Shown here: positions 7,418 through 15,393 of the stretch, one piece after another
Layout: each line of letters begins with the position of its first letter
How positions within the stretch are numbered: the stretch's first letter is position 1
Assembly (NCBI GenBank): GCA_031273835.1
Contig: JAISRD010000022.1
Location: 1 to 25,416 of the forward strand
Length of the DNA: 25,416 nt
Origin: Treponema sp.
GTDB taxonomy: Bacteria > Spirochaetota > Spirochaetia > Treponematales > Breznakiellaceae
Direction: 5' to 3'
Program-made: the position numbers and the translations under genes
The notes under the pieces: generated by a model
Database searches by the model: none
Seen by the model: only the letters and a program-made list of their open reading frames with translations
What the model was told of the DNA's origin: nothing

Positions 7418-7446
7418 TTGAACCCCTCCTGCGGGTCTGCTATTAT
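7418..7446 (+). promoter_or_regulatory. proximal promoter of the activase gene
   Basis: -35 TTGAAC (7418-7423), 17-bp spacer, -10 TATTAT (7441-7446, within TATTATAAT). This leaves about a 20-nt leader before the AAGGAT site and the ATG at 7475. It argues against any upstream in-frame start, since the TTG at 7418 is itself the -35 box. Confidence 0.65.
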
Positions 7447-7474
7447 AATGCAAGTTTCGATAAGGATGTTAACG

Positions 7475-10400
7475 ATGCAGTCATTGGGTATCAATATCGG
7501 CTCCACGAGCCTTAAAATGGTTTTATGCGAAAAGGATGATAAAGGAATTTCCCGTTCTGTCTGGAGCGCCTCGGTACCCCATGAGGGGGATTTTTCCACG
7601 GCGGTTAAAAAGCTTCTTGCCGAAGGTAAGATTCCCCCGGGTATACCCGCCCTGGTAACGGGGAACGAAGGTCGTTTTATGTTTGACGCCGCTGGAACCC
7701 TGGAGCCCCTCTGTGTGGAGGCGGCCCTCCGTTCCCTTTCGATTAGAGCCGACGCGGTGGTTTCCATGGGCGGGGAAGATCTGGTTGTTTACCGCCTGGA
7801 TGAATCGGGCAAAATCGTCAATAATTTTTCCGGGAATAAATGCGCCAGCGGGACCGGGGAATTCCTGAAACAGCAGCTGGCCCGTATGGATATGACCCTG
7901 GCGGACATCGACCGGGTGCCCGATACGGCCACGGTCTATCCCCTCTCTACCCGTTGTTCGGTCTTCATGAAAAGCGACTGTACCCACCGTCTCAACAAGC
8001 GGGAGGCTTCCAAGGATGATATCGTCCTTTCCCTTTCCGATGTGATGGCCGTCAAGGTTATCGACTTCCTCAAGCGGGCCAAGCTCAGTTCAGGCCGGGT
8101 GGTCCTTACCGGGGGCATTACCCTGAACCGGCACATTATGCGTTTCATACAGGAAAAGGCCCCGGATATTGAATTCATCATCCCCGAGTCGGCGGCGGTC
8201 TTTGAGGCCCTGGGAGCGGCGGTACTGGCCCCCGAATCGGGAAGCCCCCTGCCCTCCGGGGAAAGGCTGCTCAAACCCAATGAGATACGCTTCGGGACCC
8301 TTCCGGCCCTCAGGGAATGGGAGGGCAAGGTCCGGTTCTTTGAAAAGAGCGGAGGCAGGGCCCGCCCCGGCCGCCGTTATATCCTGGGGGTCGACGGGGG
8401 TTCCACCACCACCAAGGCCTGTCTGGTCGACGCGGAGACCGACGAGATTGCCGCGAGCCACTACGGTCGTACCCACGGCGACCCGGTAAAGGCCCTCAAG
8501 GAATGTCTTGCGACCATCCAGGAAAAGGTCATTGCCGATACGGGGGATAAACAAATCGACATACGGCTTGTGGCCGTTACCGGTTCCAGCCGGGAAATAC
8601 TGGGGGTGTTTCTGGAAACCCCGGGGGTGTACAACGAGATCATCGCCCATTCCGTGGGGACCACCTACTTTGACCCGGAGGTGGAAACGATCTTTGAAAT
8701 CGGCGGGCAGGACGCGAAGTATGTTCTCCTTAAAAACGGGGTCCCCATCGACTATGCCATGAACGAGGCCTGCTCTGCGGGAACGGGTTCTTTCCTCGAG
8801 GAAAGCGCCTCCGGGGATCTTTCGATCCATAGCGCGCCGGAAATCGGCCCCCTGGCCATAAAAGCCGACGCCCCCCTTAAATTCGGCGAGCACTGTTCGG
8901 CTTTCATCAACAGCGACATACGCAAGGCGGTGCAGCAGGGGGCCACCAGGGAAAACATCACCGCGGGGATAGTCTGTTCCATCGTGGCGAATTACCTGAA
9001 CCGCGTGGTGGGGAACCGTACCATAGGGGGGAAGATCTTCCTCCAGGGCGGGGTGGCGAAAAACACCGCCGTACCCCTGGCCTTCGCCATGCTGCTGGAC
9101 AAGGAAATACTGGTTCCCCCGTCGCCTGAACTGATGGGCTGTTTCGGCGTCGCCCTGCTGGCTAAACGGAAACATGCCGCGGGCCTCCTGGACGAAAAGC
9201 TTAATCCCGCCGGTTCCGGGGCCGTTGTGATAGATGAACTGCTTACCCGGGAGATCATCTATGAGCGGGTCTTTAAGTGCCAGAGCTGCGATAACTACTG
9301 TCCGATTCAGGTTTTAACCGTGGCGGGACACAAGTATATGTTCGGCGGCCGCTGCAATAAGTATACCAATATGCGGAAGGCCGCGCCGGATTCGCAGTCC
9401 GCGGAAGCGCCGGTCTTTGACTATACGGAAAAGCGGCAGAAGCTGTTTTTTGAGGAATTTGGAGCCCCTTCCGCCGTGAAGGAGGGGGCTGCCGCCTTAG
9501 GTTCCGCGCAGCGGAATTCCGGAACCGCGGCAAAACGGAATTTTGTTGTGGCAATTCCCCGGGCTTTTTCCGTGCATACCCTTTATCCGCTGTACAGCTG
9601 GTTCTTTTATGAATTGGGGATCAGGACCTTTCTTTCAACGGAGGTTGTCCATGCGGGGGTCGCCAGGGCGGAATCAACCTACTGCTTTCCGGCTGAAATT
9701 GCCCACGGGGCGGTACAGGACTGCCTTGATAAGGGGGCGGATTATGTGCTGCTGCCCCATTTTAGGGACATGCCCAGCTATGAGGACGATGTTCACGCAA
9801 ACTTCTGTCCCATCACCCAGAGCCTTCCCTACTATGTGGAAAAGGCCTTTCCCGACGTGGACAAAAAGCGCTGGCTCCCCCTGGTGGTAAGCTTTAAATT
9901 CGGCGAGGAAAAGGCGCTGGAATTGTTTACCCAAATAACAGGGCCGCTGGGCATCGGGGAAGAGGAAAGCTCCAGGGCCTTTAAGGCTGCCCTGGCCAAA
10001 CAACAGGCCTGTTTCGAGGCGGCCCGGAAACTCGGCCGGGAAGCGCTGGAAGAGGCCCGCAGGGCGGAGCGGCCGGTAATCGCTCTTCTGGGCAGGCCCT
10101 ACAACGCCTTTACCGCCGAGGCCAATATGGGGATTCCCAGAAAATTTATCACCCGGGGCTATTCGGTTATCCCCTTCGACATACTTCCCTTTGAGGATGA
10201 AACCATCTTCCCCAATATGTACTGGTACTACGGTCAGCAGGATGTAAAATCGGCGGCCCTGCTCAAGAAGGAAGATAACATTTATGTTACGTATATCACC
10301 AACTTTTCCTGCGCCCCCGATTCGTTCATACTCCACTACCTTAAATGGATCATGGGGCAGAAACCCTTCCTCGTTCTGGAACTGGACTCCCATTCGGCCG

Positions 10401-11974
10401 ACGCCGGGGTGGACACCCGCGTGGAGGCCTTCCTGGACATCATAGACGGCTACCGTTCCAAGCGGGGAGAACTTGAGGCGGAGCGCTACCATAACGGCTG
10501 GAACTTTGTGGCGGAAAAAACCGCCGGAGGCTTTGATCTGCGCGTCGACAATACCCTGACGGGCGAAAAGGTTCCCATCGTCGGGAATAAGCGGGTAAAA
10601 CTGCTCCTCTCCAATATGGGGGCCATCTCTACCGAGTATATAGGCGCGGCGGTGCGGAGCCTGGGCATCAACGCCGAAGCCCTGCCGGTCGCCACGGCCA
10701 AAACCATACAGATAGCCCGGACCCATGCGTCGGGCAAGGAATGTGTTCCCAGCCATCTGGTACTGGGGGGCGCCCTCCAGTTTTTCGCAAGCGAAAAGTA
10801 CCGCAAGGACGAGCTGTACCTCCTCTTTGTGCCGATTACCACAGGCCCCTGCCGTACGGGGCAGTACTATGTGTACTTCGAAAACCTCTTCCGGGATCTG
10901 CGGCTTGAAAACGTGGTGGTTTTTATTCTTTCGGCGGATAATTCCTACGGAGAGCTGGGACCGGGCTTTGCGAAGGAAATGTGGCGGGGCTTTGTGCTGG
11001 CCGATTACCTGAAGGACATTCAGACGGCCCTCAAGGCTACCGCCGCCGACCCTGAGAAGGCCCTTATCGAATATGAAAAATCCTGGCGTTCCCTGATGCG
11101 GACCGTCGAATTTGAGCCTAAAAAGATCTGGCGGCGCCTTAAGGAGCTTGCCGGGGAGGTGAAAAAAATACCCCTCAAACGCGGCCTCGCGGAATGCCCC
11201 AAGGTGCTTATCGTGGGCGAAATCTATGTACGCCGGGACGATTTCGCGGTGGGCGAACTTACCGATTTAATGAGTGAGCGGGGCATCGCGGTAAAGGTGG
11301 CGGGCATAGCCGAGTGGATACATTACCTGGATTTTGTGAGGGAATACGCCCTTAAAAAGCTGATCAAGCTCCGCAGGCCCGGCGCCCGTTTCTTATCAAA
11401 ACCCTGGCGGGATCTGAAAAAGCTCGGCCTTGAGAAATGGTGGAAACACTCGGTGGAAAAGAAGGTCCTTTCCATACTGGAAAGGACGGCCCTTATCCCC
11501 AGGACCCCCCACGACATGCGTGAAATTATGGCCAACGCCCGGAAACACTTTGTCAACCTGGAGTTGAATTCGGAAATCGCCGTTTCAAGCGGAGCCGCCG
11601 CCACGGCCATGGAACAGGGTTATTCAGGGATAGTCAATATCAGCCCCTTCGCCTGTCTCATAGGCCGGGTTATCGAGGGCCTCTTTACCCCCTGGGCGCG
11701 GGAACGGAATTATCCTATCCTGTCGGTGGAGGTGGACGGCAATCTCCTTCCCCCCAATATCGTGAACAAACTCAATATCTTTATGGTGAATGTACTCCGC
11801 TTTAAGGGGGGCAACGATCTTTCAAGCCTGGTGGACAGGGCCGGCGCAAGGAGCATCCGTTTTGCCGCCCCCGTAGCGGACGGGGAAAGCTCCGCCTGCG
11901 CCGTCCCGTCCTGCGGGGCCTGTGCTGACAGGGCTTCCTGCGAGGGGCGGGAACCCCTCGCGGCGGGAAAATGA
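7475..11974 (+). CDS. giant double-ATPase acyl-CoA dehydratase activase-related protein
   Basis: About 1499 residues. Two BadF/BadG/BcrA/HgdC ATPase domains sit in tandem (about 1-255 and 302-600), each with an N-terminal phosphate loop (NIGSTSLK; GVDGGSTTTK). Each also has both cysteines that hold the dimer-bridging [4Fe-4S] cluster in HgdC: C123 (NKCASGTGEF) with C161 (TRCSVF), and C433 (EACSAGTGSF) with the Cys of GEHCSAFINSD. A Cys-rich DUF2229-type region follows (FKCQSCDNYC, GGRCNKYTN), then HgdB/COG3580-COG3581-like regions. The C-terminal tail is Cys-rich (CAVPSCGACADRASC). HgdC proteins use ATP to drive low-potential electrons into a dehydratase or double-cubane partner; here activator and partner-like domains appear fused. 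The substrate is unknown. The start at 7475 has AAGGAT 7 nt upstream. The stop overlaps the patatin gene (ATGA). Confidence 0.88.
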   Translation: MQSLGINIGSTSLKMVLCEKDDKGISRSVWSASVPHEGDFSTAVKKLLAEGKIPPGIPALVTGNEGRFMFDAAGTLEPLCVEAALRSLSIRADAVVSMGGEDLVVYRLDESGKIVNNFSGNKCASGTGEFLKQQLARMDMTLADIDRVPDTATVYPLSTRCSVFMKSDCTHRLNKREASKDDIVLSLSDVMAVKVIDFLKRAKLSSGRVVLTGGITLNRHIMRFIQEKAPDIEFIIPESAAVFEALGAAVLAPESGSPLPSGERLLKPNEIRFGTLPALREWEGKVRFFEKSGGRARPGRRYILGVDGGSTTTKACLVDAETDEIAASHYGRTHGDPVKALKECLATIQEKVIADTGDKQIDIRLVAVTGSSREILGVFLETPGVYNEIIAHSVGTTYFDPEVETIFEIGGQDAKYVLLKNGVPIDYAMNEACSAGTGSFLEESASGDLSIHSAPEIGPLAIKADAPLKFGEHCSAFINSDIRKAVQQGATRENITAGIVCSIVANYLNRVVGNRTIGGKIFLQGGVAKNTAVPLAFAMLLDKEILVPPSPELMGCFGVALLAKRKHAAGLLDEKLNPAGSGAVVIDELLTREIIYERVFKCQSCDNYCPIQVLTVAGHKYMFGGRCNKYTNMRKAAPDSQSAEAPVFDYTEKRQKLFFEEFGAPSAVKEGAAALGSAQRNSGTAAKRNFVVAIPRAFSVHTLYPLYSWFFYELGIRTFLSTEVVHAGVARAESTYCFPAEIAHGAVQDCLDKGADYVLLPHFRDMPSYEDDVHANFCPITQSLPYYVEKAFPDVDKKRWLPLVVSFKFGEEKALELFTQITGPLGIGEEESSRAFKAALAKQQACFEAARKLGREALEEARRAERPVIALLGRPYNAFTAEANMGIPRKFITRGYSVIPFDILPFEDETIFPNMYWYYGQQDVKSAALLKKEDNIYVTYITNFSCAPDSFILHYLKWIMGQKPFLVLELDSHSADAGVDTRVEAFLDIIDGYRSKRGELEAERYHNGWNFVAEKTAGGFDLRVDNTLTGEKVPIVGNKRVKLLLSNMGAISTEYIGAAVRSLGINAEALPVATAKTIQIARTHASGKECVPSHLVLGGALQFFASEKYRKDELYLLFVPITTGPCRTGQYYVYFENLFRDLRLENVVVFILSADNSYGELGPGFAKEMWRGFVLADYLKDIQTALKATAADPEKALIEYEKSWRSLMRTVEFEPKKIWRRLKELAGEVKKIPLKRGLAECPKVLIVGEIYVRRDDFAVGELTDLMSERGIAVKVAGIAEWIHYLDFVREYALKKLIKLRRPGARFLSKPWRDLKKLGLEKWWKHSVEKKVLSILERTALIPRTPHDMREIMANARKHFVNLELNSEIAVSSGAAATAMEQGYSGIVNISPFACLIGRVIEGLFTPWARERNYPILSVEVDGNLLPPNIVNKLNIFMVNVLRFKGGNDLSSLVDRAGARSIRFAAPVADGESSACAVPSCGACADRASCEGREPLAAGK

Positions 11975-12954
11975 AGATCAACCGTAATTTGAAGTACGCC
12001 CTGGTCCTCTCAGGGGGCGGCGCGAGGAGCCTCGTTCATGTGGGGATACTCAGCGCCATGGAAAAGGCCGGCTACCCCCCGCCGTCCCTGGTGGCGGGTA
12101 CTTCCATGGGGGCTATCGTGGGGGGCCTTTACGCTTCGGGGATGAAGTCCGCGGAATTGCGGCGTTTTATCCTGGAAGAGCTGGATATTGCCAGCTTTAT
12201 GGAAAGTTCGGTCTTCAAGCTTCAGGGCCCCCTGGGCAGGATCTTCCAGGCCGGGCAGGCCCTGGGTTCCGTTACCTCAAAATTGGGGATAGATTCGGGC
12301 GCCAAGGTTCTGTCCCTGCTTGAGGAATTTTCAGGCGGGAAAAAAATAGAAGACTGCGCCATACCCTTTTTGTGCAACGCCGTTGACTTAAACTCCGGGA
12401 AAGAACTGGTATTCAGATCCGGTTCCCTGGCCAGGGCAATACGGGCCTCCATGTCCTTCCCCCTGGTTTTTGAACCCCACATAGAGGGGGACCTCTGCCT
12501 GGTGGACGGCGGCGTGGCGGACAATATGCCGGTCAGGGCGGCCCGGGAAGCGGGGGCCGCCCTGGGCATCAGGCGTTTCCTCGCGGTGGATACCCGCCGG
12601 TGGCGCAGGGTGTCCCCGGAGCATTTCAGGAACGGGATCAATGTGATAATGCGCTGTTTCGACGTACTGGTACGGAGGATGGAACTCCGGTCCGAAGGGG
12701 CCGAAAAATTCAAGCGGGCGGATCTGATACTCCGCGCGGTGGACAACTCGGGTATCGTCGATTTTTCCCGGAAACGGGAACTATTGGCCCTGGGCGAAGC
12801 GGCGGTACGGGCAAGCGGGGCGGAACTGGATGCCTTTTTCGGCTCAGGGATACGGGCCGCCCTGGCCCGGCGGAAAAAAATGGACTGCGGTATAGTGCTT
12901 GACATCCCCTATGAAGACAGCGGAAAGTACGGAGCGGAGGTTCCGATAGAATGA
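11971..12954 (+). CDS. patatin-like phospholipase
   Basis: Predicted serine acyl hydrolase of 327 residues with the patatin catalytic dyad. The oxyanion-hole glycines are in LSGGGARSLVHVG (13-25), the nucleophile Ser45 is in GTSMG, and Asp179 is in VDGGVADNMP. It resembles bacterial RssA/YlbK-type intracellular patatins. No signal peptide is visible. Its start overlaps the activase stop by 4 bp (ATGA) and its stop overlaps the next start the same way, so the three genes are probably translated together. The substrate is unknown. Confidence 0.93.
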   Translation: MKINRNLKYALVLSGGGARSLVHVGILSAMEKAGYPPPSLVAGTSMGAIVGGLYASGMKSAELRRFILEELDIASFMESSVFKLQGPLGRIFQAGQALGSVTSKLGIDSGAKVLSLLEEFSGGKKIEDCAIPFLCNAVDLNSGKELVFRSGSLARAIRASMSFPLVFEPHIEGDLCLVDGGVADNMPVRAAREAGAALGIRRFLAVDTRRWRRVSPEHFRNGINVIMRCFDVLVRRMELRSEGAEKFKRADLILRAVDNSGIVDFSRKRELLALGEAAVRASGAELDAFFGSGIRAALARRKKMDCGIVLDIPYEDSGKYGAEVPIE

Positions 12955-13853
12955 GCATACAGCGGCTTGATAAAAGCATAAGCGGCCTGGTGGAATCCTA
13001 CGGGAAATACGGACTGGTGAACCAGGCGGGGGAGGCGAACCTTCCGTCCCGGAAAAGTATAGAGGGAATACTGCATGAACTGACCGAACTGGCCCTGCCG
13101 GGTTTCAGGGAAATGGAAACCCTGGACCATGACAATCTGGCGCTGATCACCGCCGAGCGGGTAAACCGCACGGCCCGCAAACTGGAACGGGAACTGGAAA
13201 AGGCCGTGGCCTTCGGCTTCCGCGAAAAAAACGGCGGCCCCCTCCGGGGCTGCCACGCCGCGGCGGAACTGGCGGTGGATGATTTTTTTGAGGAATTCCC
13301 CGGCCTGCGGAAAACCCTTGCCCTGGACGTGGAGGCGGCCTTCCGGGGGGACCCCGCAGCGAAGAGCATGGACGAGGTGATCCTCGCCTATCCGGGCTTT
13401 GAGGCCATTGTGGTTTACCGGCTGGCCCATTTTTTCTGGAAACGGGAAATCCCCCTTATCCCCCGCATGATGAGCGAAATCGTCCATAACCGCACCGGCA
13501 TCGACATACACCCCGGCGCTGAAATCGGGACCTCCTTTTTTATAGACCACGGTACGGGGGTGGTGATAGGGGAAACTACGGTGATCGGAAACGGCGTCAA
13601 ACTCTACCAGGGGGTTACCCTGGGGGCCCTGTCGGTAAAAAAAGAAGAGGCCGGCAAAAAACGGCACCCCACCATTGAAGACGGGGTAACGATCTATTCC
13701 GGGGCGACCATCCTGGGGGGGGACACGGTGATAGGCCGGGACAGCACCATAGGGGGTAATGTGTGGATCACCGAACCGGTTCCCCCGAACAGCAGGGTCT
13801 ATCTGGGAAGCGGGAACCAGGTGGTCAAACCGCAGATCCCTCTTGTTCCTTGA
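12951..13853 (+). CDS. cysE: serine O-acetyltransferase (CysE/EpsC type)
   Basis: Makes O-acetylserine from serine and acetyl-CoA, the first step of cysteine synthesis. The C-terminal left-handed beta-helix starts near HNRTGIDIHPGAEIG and holds the catalytic IDHGTGVVIGET. It then has YQGVTLGALSVKK with a KKRHPTIEDGV loop and hexapeptide repeats through GNVWITEPVPPNSRVYLG. The 300-residue length with a roughly 160-residue helical N-terminus fits the longer EpsC-like group. No cysK is in the window. It is coupled to the patatin gene by an ATGA overlap. Cysteine supply could serve the Fe-S-rich activase upstream, but that is inference. Confidence 0.93.
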   Translation: MSIQRLDKSISGLVESYGKYGLVNQAGEANLPSRKSIEGILHELTELALPGFREMETLDHDNLALITAERVNRTARKLERELEKAVAFGFREKNGGPLRGCHAAAELAVDDFFEEFPGLRKTLALDVEAAFRGDPAAKSMDEVILAYPGFEAIVVYRLAHFFWKREIPLIPRMMSEIVHNRTGIDIHPGAEIGTSFFIDHGTGVVIGETTVIGNGVKLYQGVTLGALSVKKEEAGKKRHPTIEDGVTIYSGATILGGDTVIGRDSTIGGNVWITEPVPPNSRVYLGSGNQVVKPQIPLVP

Positions 13854-13943
13854 TGGTTCCAATGAATTAATTTACCATTTTTTGTATACAATATACCATT
13901 AGTATTGTCACGGTAGTTTTATAGTGAAGTTTGAGTGAATTCG

Positions 13944-14687
13944 ATGAAAGAACCGCGATACCCCCTGCGTTATACCCGGTCGGGGATGATTTTTATAGAT
14001 TCCGGGGATGACTGCGGCGCGGTTGTGGACGCCATGCTGGAAACGGGGTACAGCGAAGAATTTTGCATAGCCCTGGATTGGGATACCGCCTTTATCGGGA
14101 GGCTTATGGAGGCGGGCTTTTTGGTTATGTCCGAAACCATCTCCGATACTTCCGGCGGAGACGGGACCGGAAGGGGGACCCTGAGGGACATCGTACTGCC
14201 TAAACTTCATGTGATCCGTTCGGCCCTCTTTTTTCCGGAGCTCCATGTAAAGAAAAGTATCAGGCCCATTCTAAAACGCTACGAACTGCGGTTCGACGCG
14301 GATTTCAAGACCATTGTCGATAAATGCCTTGAAACCCATGGGAACGGCTGGCTTACCCCCTCGCTCGTCTCCGCGCTTTTCGCCCTCCGTCATACCCGGA
14401 GGGGACGCCGGTCCGCAAGGCCCGTCAGTTTCGGCCTTTACCGCGATGGTAAACTCACCGCCGGTGAATTCGGCGTGGTCTGCGGCAGGGTATACACCAG
14501 TTATTCGGGCTACAGGGAAGAGGATAACGCCGGAACGGTGCAGATGATACAGATGGTCCGCTGGCTTGAAGAAAGGGGATTTGACTTTCTGGATTTTGGC
14601 ATGCCCCTGGATTATAAGACCGATCTGGGCGCCAGAAACATCGATCCCCCGGGGTTTGTAAAATTGTTCAGGCAGGGGCAAAGTTAA
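13944..14687 (+). CDS. aat: leucyl/phenylalanyl-tRNA-protein transferase-like protein
   Basis: Resembles Aat, which adds Leu or Phe from aminoacyl-tRNA to N-terminal Lys/Arg of proteins to make an N-degron for ClpS/ClpAP. Matching segments are FFPELHVKKSIRPILKR, HGNGWLTPSLV, a GEFGVVCGRVYTSYSGY stretch with following NA, and FDFLDFGMPLDYKTDLGARNI (E. coli has LIDCQVLNDHTASLGACEI). Length is about 247 residues (E. coli 234), with an N-terminal 90-residue segment that is divergent. The ATG at 13944 has GAG about 8 nt upstream; a GTG at 13935 is an alternative. Target specificity cannot be judged. Confidence 0.78.
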   Translation: MKEPRYPLRYTRSGMIFIDSGDDCGAVVDAMLETGYSEEFCIALDWDTAFIGRLMEAGFLVMSETISDTSGGDGTGRGTLRDIVLPKLHVIRSALFFPELHVKKSIRPILKRYELRFDADFKTIVDKCLETHGNGWLTPSLVSALFALRHTRRGRRSARPVSFGLYRDGKLTAGEFGVVCGRVYTSYSGYREEDNAGTVQMIQMVRWLEERGFDFLDFGMPLDYKTDLGARNIDPPGFVKLFRQGQS

Positions 14688-14751
14688 AGCTCCCTCCCCC
14701 CGCTCCGCGAAACATTGGTTGTGTGGGGTTTGCGCAGCAAGATCCAATGCC

Positions 14752-14781
14752 TTGACAAAAACCAGCCGACAGGGGGATACT
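14752..14781 (+). promoter_or_regulatory. possible promoter
   Basis: TTGACA (14752-14757), 18-bp spacer, GATACT (14776-14781). No supported gene follows directly, so it could drive a small RNA or the genes from 15394 onward. Confidence 0.4.
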
Positions 14782-14832
14782 ACTTTCATGCTTAGGACAA
14801 CAATAGGCATAAATGCGGAAAACGCCCAAGTG

Positions 14833-14879
14833 TGGAGTTTTGCGAAGCAAAACTCCAGGGCGAAGGCTCCGCCTTCGCC
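14833..14879. repeat. two adjacent perfect hairpins
   Basis: First hairpin: 11-bp arms TGGAGTTTTGC (14833-14843) and GCAAAACTCCA (14847-14857), loop GAA. Second hairpin: 9-bp arms GGCGAAGGC (14859-14867) and GCCTTCGCC (14871-14879), loop TCC. A diverged version of the first lies at 14722-14746 (TGTGGGGTTTGCGCAGCAAG), so this is probably a dispersed repeat family. There is no T-run, so a plain terminator is unlikely. Confidence 0.8.
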
Positions 14880-14928
14880 GGCTCACGGCTCACGGCTCAC
14901 GGCTCACGGCTCACGGCTCACGGCTCAT
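14880..14928. repeat. GGCTCAC heptamer tandem array (6 full units plus GGCTCAT)
   Basis: Seven consecutive 7-bp units, the last ending in T. The array directly follows the second hairpin and runs into a -10-like TATACT at 14931-14936. A short tandem repeat of this type can change length by slippage. Confidence 0.95.
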
Positions 14929-15092
14929 ATTATACTCTAAATAGCTCTCAGCGCGTCAAGTACCCAATAAGTAACTCCATTTTTTCATCATTTCAAGGCA
15001 AAACCGCCCCGTCCAGGGGTACAAACGGACTGCCGGTAGCTGCTTTTGGCCCATGGGCGGCTATTTTCGGGCCATACGGGAGCCCCGGCGGC

Positions 15093-15323
15093 TCAAAAGG
15101 AATTCCTTATGCCTTAAAAGGAATTCCGAATGGTCCAAAAAGATCTCTTTCCGGCCCAAAAAGAATTCTTTCTGCCTCAAAAAGATCTCTTTATGGCCCA
15201 AAAAGAATTCTTTATGGCTCAAAAAGATATCTTTATGGCTCAAAAAGAATTCTTTCCGACCTAAAAAGAATTCCTTCCGGCTCAAAAAGAATTCTTTCCG
15301 GCTTAAAAAGATCTCTTTTTGGC
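15093..15323. repeat. array of eleven 21-bp palindrome-containing tandem repeats
   Basis: Eleven units of exactly 21 bp, consensus near TCAAAAAGAATTCTTTCCGGC. Each has an A-tract followed by a 12-bp dyad. The core varies between AAAGAATTCTTT, AAAGATCTCTTT and AAAGATATCTTT, and AAGGAATTCCTT in the first unit. Most arms stay complementary even where bases change. Units 2 and 9 are the most degraded. The spacing equals two helical turns, so A-tracts and dyads all face one side of the DNA. Confidence 0.95.
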
Positions 15324-15393
15324 CCCTGGGGGCGTAAAAACGCCGTAAACAGGGACAAATTCGCCCAAAATACCCATTAAGGAGGACAAAAAA

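Larger units (their letters stand above)
14688..15393. other. 706-bp gene-free, repeat-rich stretch
   Basis: No convincing gene. It holds, in order, a diverged hairpin unit (14722-14746), a possible promoter (14752-14781), two strong hairpins (14833-14879), a GGCTCAC array (14880-14928), an unremarkable stretch (14940-15090), the 21-bp palindrome array (15093-15323), and a GGCGT-AAAA-ACGCC hairpin (15331-15344) just before the next gene. Long open frames on both strands here arise because the repeat units lack stop codons. Confidence 0.7.

Noticed and set aside
7418..7474. Longer N-terminus for the activase from the TTG at 7418
   Set aside because: That TTG is part of a -35 box, and the ATG at 7475 has a ribosome-binding site and begins the conserved ATPase strand.
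13861..13943. Operator upstream of the aat-like gene (TTGTATACAA palindrome and repeated TACCAT)
   Set aside because: The stretch is AT-rich and has a 10-bp palindrome at 13882-13891, but no convincing -35/-10 pair and no matching site elsewhere in the window.
15093..15323. CRISPR array
   Set aside because: Units are directly tandem with no unique spacers, and no cas genes are near.
14832..15380. Open frames of 74 to 182 codons across the repeat region on both strands
   Set aside because: The frames exist because the 7-bp and 21-bp repeat units contain no stops in several frames. There are no ribosome-binding sites or domain-like sequence, only periodic KKNSF-type peptides.
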